This document shows positions 34,032-41,701 of a stretch of 64,000 nt of DNA, piece after piece. Source of the DNA: Actinomycetota bacterium (GTDB taxonomy: Bacteria; Actinomycetota; Acidimicrobiia; Acidimicrobiales; JAJPHD01); assembly GCA_021325455.1 (NCBI GenBank), contig JAJPHD010000026.1:186001-250000 (forward strand), given 5' to 3'. The notes under the pieces are model-generated. The model was not told the origin of the DNA. It made no database searches and was given only the letters and a program-made list of their open reading frames with translations. Every line of letters starts with the position of its first letter. Position 1 is the stretch's first letter. Position numbers and translations under genes: made by a program.

Positions 34032-35489
34032 CTACCCTGCCGTGACCGGGATGGGAACCCGCGCCCGGGGCCCTTTGGGCTCGGAGGACACCAGCTCCCC
34101 TCCCAGGTGGTGGGGGGCGGCCGAGGTGACCCGGACCTGGGCGAAGGTGCCCGGTGCCGGAGGGGCGCCGGAGGGAGGGAAGTGCACCAGCTTGTTCTGC
34201 CTGGTCCGCCCGGAGACCATGGCCGGGTCCCGCTTGCTCGGCCCCTCGACCAGCACCTCCTCCACCCGCCCGATCCGGGCCCGGTGCCTGGCCAGGGCCG
34301 AGCGCTCCACCACGACCTTGAGCCGGCTGAAGCGCTCCGCCACCACCTCGTCAGGGACGAAGGAGTCGCTCATGGCGGCGGCCCGGGTCCCGGGCCGGGG
34401 GGAGAACACGAACGTGTAGGCGCTGTCGTAGCCGGCCTCGGCCACCACCTCCAGGGTGCGGGCGAAGTCCTCCTCGGTCTCGCCCGGGAACCCGACGATG
34501 AGGTCGGTGGTCACGGCCAGGTCGGGGATGGCCGCCCGGGCGGCCGCCAGCCGCTCCAGGTAGCGCTCGGCCGTGTAGCCCCGGCGCATGGCGGCGAGGG
34601 TCGCGTCGCTGCCGGCCTGGAGGGGAAGGTGGAGGTGCTCGCACACGGTGGCCGTCTCGGCCATGGCGGCGATGGTCTCGGGGCGGAGGTCCTTGGGATG
34701 GGGGCTCGTGTAGCGGACCCGCCGGATGCCGGGCACCTCTCCCACCGCTCGCAGGAGGTCGGCAAAGAGGGGCCGGGCCCGGCGGGCCCCTTCGTCCACC
34801 CAGGCCCGTCCCGCCCGCCAGGCGGCCTCCCCGCCCGCCTCCTGGCGCAGCGCCAGGGTGATGTCCCGACCGTAGGAGTTCACGTTCTGGCCGAGCAGGG
34901 TCACCTCCACGACCCCGGAGCGGGCCAGTCCCTCCACCTCCTCCACGACCTCGCCGAAGGGCCGGCTCACCTCCCTCCCCCTCACCGCCGGGACGATGCA
35001 GAAGGCGCAGGAGTTGTCGCACCCGATCTGGATCGTCACCCAGGCGGCATGGGGAAGGTGGCGGCGCACCGGGAGGGCCGAGGGGAACTCCTCCTCGGAG
35101 GGCTCGTCCAGGATCTCCATCACCGGCCCGTCGGTGGCCGCCCTGCGCAGCAGGTCGGCAGCATGGCCCACATTGTGGGTGCCCCAGACAGCGTCCACGA
35201 AGGGGGCCCGTTGCTGCACGAGGCCCCGGTCCTTCTGGGCCAGGCAGCCGCCCACGGCTATCTGGAGCCCGGGCTTGCGGGACCGCAGGGCCTTGAGCTG
35301 GCCCAGGTTGCCATAGAGCTTGTTGTCTGCGTTCTCCCTGATGCAGCAGGTGTTGAGGACGACCACATCGGCGTCCTCGAGCTCTGCGGCGGGCTCCATG
35401 CCCTCGGCAGCCAGCAACCCGGCCAGCCGCTCGGAGTCGTGCTCGTTCATCTGGCAGCCGAAGGTGCGGATCCAGAACTTGCGGGCCAC
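34032..35489 (-). CDS. miaB: tRNA-2-methylthio-N6-isopentenyladenosine synthase
   Basis: 485 aa radical-SAM methylthiotransferase. N-terminal cluster Cys: FGCQMNEHDSE, NTCCIREN, GGCLAQKD; the radical-SAM CxxxCxxC is in GCDNSCAFCIVP. The C-terminal TRAM domain runs from about residue 395. It adds a methylthio group to i6A37 of tRNAs reading UNN codons. An insert RQEAGGEAAWRAGRAWVDEGARRAR near residue 215 is longer than in most MiaB. GTG start at 35489 with a TATCCT box 7 nt upstream. miaA is not next to it. Confidence 0.97.
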   Translation of the reverse strand: MARKFWIRTFGCQMNEHDSERLAGLLAAEGMEPAAELEDADVVVLNTCCIRENADNKLYGNLGQLKALRSRKPGLQIAVGGCLAQKDRGLVQQRAPFVDAVWGTHNVGHAADLLRRAATDGPVMEILDEPSEEEFPSALPVRRHLPHAAWVTIQIGCDNSCAFCIVPAVRGREVSRPFGEVVEEVEGLARSGVVEVTLLGQNVNSYGRDITLALRQEAGGEAAWRAGRAWVDEGARRARPLFADLLRAVGEVPGIRRVRYTSPHPKDLRPETIAAMAETATVCEHLHLPLQAGSDATLAAMRRGYTAERYLERLAAARAAIPDLAVTTDLIVGFPGETEEDFARTLEVVAEAGYDSAYTFVFSPRPGTRAAAMSDSFVPDEVVAERFSRLKVVVERSALARHRARIGRVEEVLVEGPSKRDPAMVSGRTRQNKLVHFPPSGAPPAPGTFAQVRVTSAAPHHLGGELVSSEPKGPRARVPIPVTAG

Positions 35490-35496
35490 CCGCTAG

Positions 35497-35502
35497 AGGA
35501 TA
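35497..35502 (-). promoter_or_regulatory. Candidate -10 box (TATCCT) of miaB
   Basis: On the minus strand TATCCT ends 7 nt before the GTG at 35489; the spacer has no Shine-Dalgarno. A leaderless miaB transcript is predicted. Confidence 0.5.
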
Positions 35503-35530
35503 GGGCCGGCCCGCCCGCCCTGGAGCGGGA

Positions 35531-36961
35531 TCATCCCGGCGGGTCCACCCGGCGCCAGGTGAGGGTCTGGATGCGGGGAGGACGGGTGGGTGACAGCGAG
35601 ACGCTCACCTCGATCCGGCCCGCCTCGCACTCCATCGTCCACCTGCCTCCCAGGTCGCCCGTGGGGACCAGGTCGCCCAGCCCCACGCAACGCCCGCAGC
35701 ACCGGCGCAGGGCGGCCACCTCCTCCCCCCGGCGGGCCAGGCTCCGGTCCATGGCCAGGTTGTCGGCGGCCGCCCCCCGGGCCCGCTCCTCGTCCCAGCG
35801 CTCGTAGAGGGCCACGACCTCGTCACGGGCCGCCACCAGCGCCGGGGAGGCTTGCCGGGGCCGGCGGCGCAGGTCCCCGCTCGCCGCCAGCTCTCCCACC
35901 ATGCGGGCCACCAGCTCCCGGGTGGGGGCGTAGGTCCGGTTGGCGAGCACCATGAAGCCGGCCCCGCAGTCGGGCAGCCAGGTCATGCGGGACCCGAAGC
36001 CGGGGAGGCCCCCGCTGTGGCCCACCACCCGGCCCAGGTCCGGGTGGACGCCGCAGTCGAGGCCGAAGCCGTACCCGAGGGGGGCGAGAGGGTCCGGGGT
36101 CGCCCCGGGGACCGAAGCCCTGGCCGCCGACTCCTCGTCCAACCGGCACAGCTGGGCCATCTCCCGGGCGCTGGAGCGCCGCAGGGGGCCGCCCTCGGGG
36201 CCGTCCCGGGGCGGCCAGGCCGCCAGGTGGAAGCCCACCCACCGGGCCAGGTCGCCGACCGTGGTCCACAGGCCCCCCATGGCCCCGAAGGCCCCGTGCC
36301 CGAGCGGGGGCTCCTCCCTCCACCCCCCGTCCTCCCTCAGGTACCCGTGGGCCCGGCGGTCCGGCGGGACCTCTCCCGCCTCCCAGGTGCTGTCGCCCAT
36401 GCCCAAGGGCGCCAGCACGACCCGGGTGGCGTAGGAGGAGAAGGGCTCTCCGCTCACATTGGCCACCACCCGGCCCAGGATGGCGTAACCCAGGTTCGAG
36501 TACTCGTAGGTCACCGCCGGAGGGTGCTGGAAGGGGACGCCGGCCCTCAGCAGGGCGGACAGCTCCTCCTCCGGCATGTCGAGGTGGCGGTCGCCCCAGG
36601 CGTTGTCGTCCACCAGGCCCCCGGACATGCTGAGCAGCTGGCGCAGGGTGGGGGGCTGCGAGTCGCCGGTGGGAAGGGCCCAGCCCGCCAGCTCGGGGAC
36701 ATGGCGAGCCACAGGGTCGTCCAGGGCCAGCGCCCCGGCATCCCGCAACGAGAGGACGCAGGCGGCCGTCACGCTCTTGGTCATGGAGGCGATGCGCCAC
36801 ACCGTCTCCACCCCGGCCGGGGCCCCGCTCCCCAGCTCCCTCACCCCCAGCGCGCCGGCCAGGGCCAGCTCCCCGCCCACCACCACGCCGAAGGCCAGCC
36901 CGGGGACCTCGTGGGTGGCGGCGAAATCCCGCCCGGCGGCCTCGATGGCCTCAGCGTCCAT
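35531..36961 (-). CDS. Beta-lactamase-fold serine hydrolase (class C/esterase type)
   Basis: 476 aa. The penicillin-recognising motifs are complete: S-x-x-K in ASMTKSV (Ser59), YSN in YEYSNLGYAI and HSGG in GHSGGLPGFG. PTLRQLLSMSGGLVDD and LAPLGMGDSTW are typical of this large family (EstB, D-aminopeptidase DAP, D-Ala carboxypeptidase). No signal peptide, so it should act in the cytoplasm. The ATG at 36961 lies within the end of the P1 peptidase gene (11-nt overlap), making it the last gene of the Opp operon. A long frame further upstream is out of frame with P1 and spurious. A role in cutting imported D-amino-acid peptides or amides is an inference. Confidence 0.88.
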   Translation of the reverse strand: MDAEAIEAAGRDFAATHEVPGLAFGVVVGGELALAGALGVRELGSGAPAGVETVWRIASMTKSVTAACVLSLRDAGALALDDPVARHVPELAGWALPTGDSQPPTLRQLLSMSGGLVDDNAWGDRHLDMPEEELSALLRAGVPFQHPPAVTYEYSNLGYAILGRVVANVSGEPFSSYATRVVLAPLGMGDSTWEAGEVPPDRRAHGYLREDGGWREEPPLGHGAFGAMGGLWTTVGDLARWVGFHLAAWPPRDGPEGGPLRRSSAREMAQLCRLDEESAARASVPGATPDPLAPLGYGFGLDCGVHPDLGRVVGHSGGLPGFGSRMTWLPDCGAGFMVLANRTYAPTRELVARMVGELAASGDLRRRPRQASPALVAARDEVVALYERWDEERARGAAADNLAMDRSLARRGEEVAALRRCCGRCVGLGDLVPTGDLGGRWTMECEAGRIEVSVSLSPTRPPRIQTLTWRRVDPPG

Positions 36962-38042
36962 GGGCTCCTCCTCCGAAGGCCGACGGGCAAAGGTCCCGAT
37001 AGGAGGGGACGCCTCCCGCCCCCCGGGCCGCCAGCAGGGCATGGACCACGGCCCGGGCCACGCAGCCGGCCCCCGCCTCGTACAGCCCCTCGAGGCGGGC
37101 CGCCCGGGGACCGCCCCAGAGCGGCTGGTCCCCCGGACCCGTCCCCTCTCCCAGCTCCCGCCTCCCCGTGGACAGGGCGAAGAAGGTGTCCCCGTCGAAG
37201 GGCCCGTGAGCAGGGCGCACCGCCCGGGCCAGGCCGTCATGGGCCACGCCGGCCAGCTTGGAGGCCTCGGGGCGGGTGAGGGCGGCATCGGTGGCCACCA
37301 CGCCGATGGTGGTGTGCCGGCCCGCCCCGCCCTCGCCCCTGGGCTCCGTGGCAGCAGCCAGCCGGGCCCGCTCCTCCTCCGCCGGAGGGAGCAGCGGGCC
37401 GAACTCACCCTCCAGGCCGTGGTCAGCTGCCCAGGGCAGCCCCGAGGAGGGGTCGATGCCGCTGCCCCTGGCGTTCACGGCCACCAGGGCAGCCACCAGC
37501 GTCCCGTCGGGCAGGACCAGGCTGGCCGTACCGACCCCGCCCTTGATCCCTCCTGCCACCGCCCCGGTCCCCGCTCCCACGCAGCCGGCGGCCACCGGTC
37601 CCCCCGAGGCCCCGGCGCTGGCCCGGTAGCCGAAGGAGGGGCCGGGCCGGGCCGACCAGCCGCCGCCCCTCCCCAGGTCGAAGAGCACGGCGGCAGCCAC
37701 GATGGGGACCACCTGGCCCGCCTCGGGCCCCACGGGGAACCCCATCCCCCGCTCCTCGAGCCAGGCCATGACCCCCGAGGCGGCGTCCAGGCCGTAGGCG
37801 CTCCCTCCGGTGAGGACGACGGCATGGACCTGGCCGACCAGACTCCGGGGGTCCAGGGCGTCGGTCTCCCTGGTGCCGGGGGCCCCGCCTCGCACGTCCA
37901 CCCCGGCGCGCGCCCCCTCTGGCGCCAGCACCACGGTCGTCCCGGTGAGGTAGGGAGGGCGGTCCTCCTGCCAGTGCCCCACCATGAGGCCGGCCACGTC
38001 GGTGAGGCCGTTGGCAGGTCCCGGGGCGCCGGCCCCGCTCAA
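36951..38042 (-). CDS. P1-family (DmpA/NylC-type) N-terminal nucleophile peptidase
   Basis: 363 aa from the TTG at 38042, which overlaps the oppF stop as TTGA. Blocks: GLTDVAGLMVGHW, GTTVVLAPEGARAGVDVRGG, AVVLTGGSAYGLDAASGVM, KGGVGTASLVLPDGTLVAALVAVNA. The self-cleavage region is GRHTTIGVVATDAALT (His243-Thr244-Thr245); in NylC-type enzymes the precursor is cut between Asn and Thr, here the residue before Thr is His. AHDGLARAVRP and DGDTFFALSTG follow. Family members hydrolyse D-Ala amides/esters, small L-peptides or 6-aminohexanoate oligomers. A start at 38174 would overlap oppF by 136 nt and is rejected. Confidence 0.88.
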   Translation of the reverse strand: MSGAGAPGPANGLTDVAGLMVGHWQEDRPPYLTGTTVVLAPEGARAGVDVRGGAPGTRETDALDPRSLVGQVHAVVLTGGSAYGLDAASGVMAWLEERGMGFPVGPEAGQVVPIVAAAVLFDLGRGGGWSARPGPSFGYRASAGASGGPVAAGCVGAGTGAVAGGIKGGVGTASLVLPDGTLVAALVAVNARGSGIDPSSGLPWAADHGLEGEFGPLLPPAEEERARLAAATEPRGEGGAGRHTTIGVVATDAALTRPEASKLAGVAHDGLARAVRPAHGPFDGDTFFALSTGRRELGEGTGPGDQPLWGGPRAARLEGLYEAGAGCVARAVVHALLAARGAGGVPSYRDLCPSAFGGGAHGR

Positions 38043-38827
38043 GGCCGGCCCGGCATCTCGGGGACGGCCGCCAGCAGGCGCCGGGTGTATGGGTGGCGCG
38101 GCTCGGTGTACAGCTCCTCGGTGCTCCCCGCCTCGACCACCTGGCCTTGATAGAGCACCAGCACCCGCCGGCACAAGTACCGGATCACGGCCAGGTCGTG
38201 GGAGATGAGCACCGTCGTGAGCCCGAGGTCGGCGATCAGGCCGGACAGGAGGTTGAGGACCTGGGCCTGCACGGAGACATCCAGCCCGGAGACGGCCTCG
38301 TCGGCCACCAGGACGTCGGGGCGAGGGGCCAGGGCCCTGGCGATGGCGATGCGCTGGCGCTGCCCCCCCGAGAACTGGTGGGGATAGCGCCGGGCCGCCC
38401 CCGGGGCCAGGCCCACCGCCTCGAGCATCTCGTGGACCCTGGCCCGATGGTCGCCGGGGATGCGCAACGCCCTCAGGGGCTCGGCCACGATGTCGCCGAC
38501 CCGCATGCGGGGGTCGAGGGAGCCCATGGGGTCCTGGAGCACGATCTGGACCCTCCGGCGCAGCTCCGGGAGCCCGGGGCTGCGCCTCCCGCTCACCGCC
38601 TGGCCCCGGAAGAGGACCTCGCCCGCCGTTGGCTCCTCCAGGGCGAGGAGCAACCGGGCCAGGGTCGACTTGCCCGCCCCCGACTGGCCCACCACCCCGA
38701 GCGTCTCACCCGCCCGGACCTCGAGGTCCACGCCCCGCAGGGCCCAGCGGGACCCGGGACGTGACCGGGAGCGGCGGTCACGATAGGCCTTGGCCAGGCC
38801 CCGGGCCTCGAGGATGGGGGCGCTCAC
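38039..38827 (-). CDS. oppF: Oligopeptide ABC transporter ATPase, OppF type
   Basis: 262 aa. Walker A GVVGQSGAGKSTLARLL, Q-loop IVLQDPMGSLDPRM, signature HQFSGGQRQRIAIARAL, Walker B VLVADEAVSGLDVS, switch His VLISHDLAV, and the C-terminal YTEPRHPYTRRLLAAVP typical of Opp/Dpp ATPases. GTG at 38827 overlaps oppD's stop (GTGA). It pairs with OppD to power import. Confidence 0.95.
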   Translation of the reverse strand: MSAPILEARGLAKAYRDRRSRSRPGSRWALRGVDLEVRAGETLGVVGQSGAGKSTLARLLLALEEPTAGEVLFRGQAVSGRRSPGLPELRRRVQIVLQDPMGSLDPRMRVGDIVAEPLRALRIPGDHRARVHEMLEAVGLAPGAARRYPHQFSGGQRQRIAIARALAPRPDVLVADEAVSGLDVSVQAQVLNLLSGLIADLGLTTVLISHDLAVIRYLCRRVLVLYQGQVVEAGSTEELYTEPRHPYTRRLLAAVPEMPGRP

Positions 38828-39792
38828 CCGGCCCCCTCCCCCACCGGGTGCCAGCAGGCCACGGCGTGGTCCCGGCCGCACAGCTGCGGGACGGCCTCAC
38901 AGGACCGGTCGGCCCTCCAGCACCGGTCGCGGAACACACAGCCGGAAGGGAAGCGCCCCAGCGGGGGAACCGATCCCGGGAGGGCGGGGAGCGACCCCGG
39001 GCGCCGGGCCCCCGACGGCGAGGACACCGCGGCCGCCGTGGCCACCAGGCCGGCCGTGTAGGGGTGGTGGGGCTGGGACAGGATGTCCCGGGTCGGTCCC
39101 TCCTCCACCAGCCTCCCCCCGTACATGACGAGCACCCGCTCGCACATCCGGGCCACCACGGCCAGGTCATGGCTGATGAGCAGGAGGGACGAGCCCTCCT
39201 CGTCGGCAAGTCGTTGGACCAGGGAGAGGACCTGGTCCTGTACGACCACGTCCAAGGCGGTGGTGGGCTCGTCGGCCACCAGCACCCGGGGGCTGCAGGC
39301 CACTGCCATGGCCAGCATGACCCGCTGGCGCTGGCCCCCGGACAGCTCGTGGGGATAGGCCCGGGCCACCCCGGCCGGGTCGTCCAGCTCCACCCTCCCG
39401 AGGAGGCCGAGGGCCCGCTCGGCGGCCCCCCGCCGGCCGAGCCCCCGGTGGATGCGCAGCACCTCCGCCACCTGGCGGCCGACCCTCATGAGCGGGTTTA
39501 GGGCGGTCAGGGGCTCCTGGAAGACCATGGCGATCCGGTCCCCCCGGAGGGCGGAGAGCCGCCGCTCGCCCATCGAGACCAGGTCCTCCCCGGCCAGCTC
39601 GACGCGGCCCCCGGCCCTCATGCCCTCGGGCAGGAGGCCCATGATGGCCAGGGCCGTCACCGACTTGCCCGAGCCGGACTCCCCTATGAGGCCCAGCCTC
39701 TCCCCGGCCCGGAGCGAGAAGGAGACGTCCGCCACGACCGGGACCCCGCCCAGGTCCACCGACAGGGACCGGACCTCGAGCGCCCCGGTCAT
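38824..39792 (-). CDS. oppD: Oligopeptide ABC transporter ATPase, OppD type
   Basis: 322 aa. Walker A GLIGESGSGKSVTALAI, QEPLTALNPLM, signature HELSGGQRQRVMLAMAV, Walker B VLVADEPTTALDVVVQ, LLISHDLAVVARM. The C-terminal oligopeptide-transporter extension has Cys-rich CVFRDRCWRADRSC and CGRDHAVACWHP, which bind a 4Fe-4S cluster in several Opp/Dpp ATPases. ATG at 39792 overlaps oppC (ATGA). Confidence 0.95.
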   Translation of the reverse strand: MTGALEVRSLSVDLGGVPVVADVSFSLRAGERLGLIGESGSGKSVTALAIMGLLPEGMRAGGRVELAGEDLVSMGERRLSALRGDRIAMVFQEPLTALNPLMRVGRQVAEVLRIHRGLGRRGAAERALGLLGRVELDDPAGVARAYPHELSGGQRQRVMLAMAVACSPRVLVADEPTTALDVVVQDQVLSLVQRLADEEGSSLLLISHDLAVVARMCERVLVMYGGRLVEEGPTRDILSQPHHPYTAGLVATAAAVSSPSGARRPGSLPALPGSVPPLGRFPSGCVFRDRCWRADRSCEAVPQLCGRDHAVACWHPVGEGAG

Positions 39793-40694
39793 CTCCTCGC
39801 CCTCAGCCCGGGGTCGAGCACGTCGCGCAGGCCGTCCCCCAGGAGGTTGAAGCCCAGCACGGCCAGGGCGATGGCGAGCCCAGGCCACACGGCCAGGAGA
39901 GGGTCGTCGAAGAGGTAGTTCTGGGCCCCCTGGAGCATGGCGCCCCAGGAGGGGGCGGGGGGAGGGGTGCCGAGCCCGAGGTAGGACAGGGCCGCCTCGG
40001 CCAGGATGGCCAGCGAGAAGAGGAGGGAGCTCTGCACGATGAGGAGGGGCGTGATGTTGGGTAGGACGTGGCGGCGGACGATGGCGGCCCGGCTCCGTCC
40101 GTAGGAGCGGGCCACCAGGACGTAGTCGGTGGAGAGGACCTGGAGGGCCCCGCTCCTCGTGACCCGGGCAAACACGGGCATGTAGGCCACGCCGATGGCG
40201 ACCATGGCGGTGAGGGTGGAGGCGCCGGCCGCGGCGGCCAGGGCGATGGCGGCCAGGAGGGCGGGGAAGGCGTAGACGACGTCGGCCAGGCCCATGATGC
40301 CCTCCGAGGCCAGGCCCCCCCGGGAGGCGGCCACCAGGCCGGCCGGCACCCCGATGGCAGCGGCTATGAGCACGGACACCACCCCGGCGAACAGCGTGGT
40401 CAGCGACCCGGCCATGAGCCGGGAGAGGACGTCCCTCCCGTAGTTGTCGGTGCCCAGGAGGTGGGCCGGCCCGGGCCGTGCGAAGGCATGGGCGGGGGCC
40501 ACGGCCAGGGGGGGGTACGGGGTCCAGGCCAGCGAGACGAGGGCGGCCAGGACGATGGCCCCCACGATCACCCCTCCCGCCACCGCACTGGGGCTCCCCA
40601 GCCAGCGCCGCCAGAAGGGGGCCTCCTCCCACTCCTCGCCGGCTGGGGCCAGGGGGAGCGAGGGGCGGGTGAGAGGCGGGACCGTACCGCTCAT
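39789..40694 (-). CDS. oppC: Oligopeptide ABC transporter permease, OppC type
   Basis: 301 aa. A cytoplasmic N-terminus (EEWEEAPFWRRWLGSPSA) precedes the first helix, then HLLGTDNYGRDVLSRLMAGS, the DppC/OppC signature, several helices and the EAA-type loop YGRSRAAIVRRHVLPNI. LSYLGLGTPPPAPSWGAML is also typical. ATG at 40694 overlaps oppB's stop (ATGA). Confidence 0.95.
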   Translation of the reverse strand: MSGTVPPLTRPSLPLAPAGEEWEEAPFWRRWLGSPSAVAGGVIVGAIVLAALVSLAWTPYPPLAVAPAHAFARPGPAHLLGTDNYGRDVLSRLMAGSLTTLFAGVVSVLIAAAIGVPAGLVAASRGGLASEGIMGLADVVYAFPALLAAIALAAAAGASTLTAMVAIGVAYMPVFARVTRSGALQVLSTDYVLVARSYGRSRAAIVRRHVLPNITPLLIVQSSLLFSLAILAEAALSYLGLGTPPPAPSWGAMLQGAQNYLFDDPLLAVWPGLAIALAVLGFNLLGDGLRDVLDPGLRARR

Positions 40695-41701
40695 GCCCGG
40701 GCTCCGATGCGGGGGTCGAGCAGGTGGTAGGACAGGTCGACGAGGAGGTTCACCACCAGGACCACACCGGCGATCATCATCACGATGTCCTCCACGGTGA
40801 GCAGGTCCCTGTTCTGGACCGACTGCAGCAGCAGGGTCCCCACCCCGGGCAGCGTGAACACGTTCTCCACCACCACGGCGCCGACGATGAGGCCGGCCAC
40901 CTCGAGCCCCAGCACGGTGACCACGGGAACGGCGGCGTTGCGCAGGCCGTGGCGCCAGAGGGCCTGGGCCGGGCGCAGGCCCTTGGCCCTGGCCGTGCGC
41001 AGGTAGTCGGAGCGCAGGACGTCGAGGACGGCAGAGCGGACGTAGCGGCTCAAGATGGCGCCCTCCACGACCCCCAGGGCCACTGCAGGCAGGGCCAGGG
41101 AGCGGATGGCGGTGACGGGGGCCACCGCCCAGGGGGTGAAGCCCCCGGCGGGAAGGAGGTGCAGGGCAACGGCGAAGACGATGATGAGCAGGATCCCGGC
41201 GACGAAGTTGGGAACGGCTATGCCCACCTGGCTGGCGGCGGAGATGGCCACCCCCGAGGGCCGGCGGTGGCGGAGGGCGCCCAGCACGCCGAGGGGCAGG
41301 GCCACGGCCAACCCCACGACCAGGCCCAGCCCCACCAGGGGGCCGGTGACCTGGAGGGCCGAGCCGATCTGGCCGGCGATGGGGCGGCCCGATATGTAGG
41401 AGCGGCCCAGGTGCCCCGTCACCAGCCCCCCCACCCAGCGGGCATAGCGCTCCCACAGGGGCTGGTCGAGGCCCAGCTTGGCGCTGAGGGCATGGACGGC
41501 GGAGGGGGTGGCCTGGGTGCCGAGGATCACCTGGGCCGGGGAGCCGGGCAGCACAGCCAGCACGGCGAACACCAGGAGGGAGGCGGCAAAAAGGGACGCG
41601 ACCAGGAAGGCGAGGCGCCTGGCCAGGAACCGGGCCAGCGGGGACCGGGCCAGGACCAGGGGCCAGCGGGACGTGGGGCGGCGGGCCGCGATGAGGACTA
41701 T
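40691..41701 (-). CDS. oppB: Oligopeptide ABC transporter permease, OppB type (non-standard start)
   Basis: The EAA loop (ARAKGLRPAQALWRHGLRNA), FTLPGVGTLLLQSVQNRD and five or six helices identify OppB/DppB. The first standard start in the frame, GTG at 41572, would cut through helix 1 (SLLVFAVLAVLPGSPAQ). Upstream the frame stays open and encodes the expected N-terminus RFLARRLAFLVASLFAAS, so translation must begin earlier. Options are a CTG (several in frame) or the ATA at 41701, which overlaps the binding-protein stop as ATAG, like the 4-nt overlaps elsewhere in this operon. Coordinates given are the longest option; a sequence error is another possibility. Confidence 0.8.
   Translation of the reverse strand: MVLIAARRPTSRWPLVLARSPLARFLARRLAFLVASLFAASLLVFAVLAVLPGSPAQVILGTQATPSAVHALSAKLGLDQPLWERYARWVGGLVTGHLGRSYISGRPIAGQIGSALQVTGPLVGLGLVVGLAVALPLGVLGALRHRRPSGVAISAASQVGIAVPNFVAGILLIIVFAVALHLLPAGGFTPWAVAPVTAIRSLALPAVALGVVEGAILSRYVRSAVLDVLRSDYLRTARAKGLRPAQALWRHGLRNAAVPVVTVLGLEVAGLIVGAVVVENVFTLPGVGTLLLQSVQNRDLLTVEDIVMMIAGVVLVVNLLVDLSYHLLDPRIGARA

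Noticed and set aside
35531-36961. The SxxK hydrolase as a true beta-lactamase
   Set aside because: No signal peptide and an operon with a peptide importer and peptidase; the fold is shared by many peptidases and esterases.
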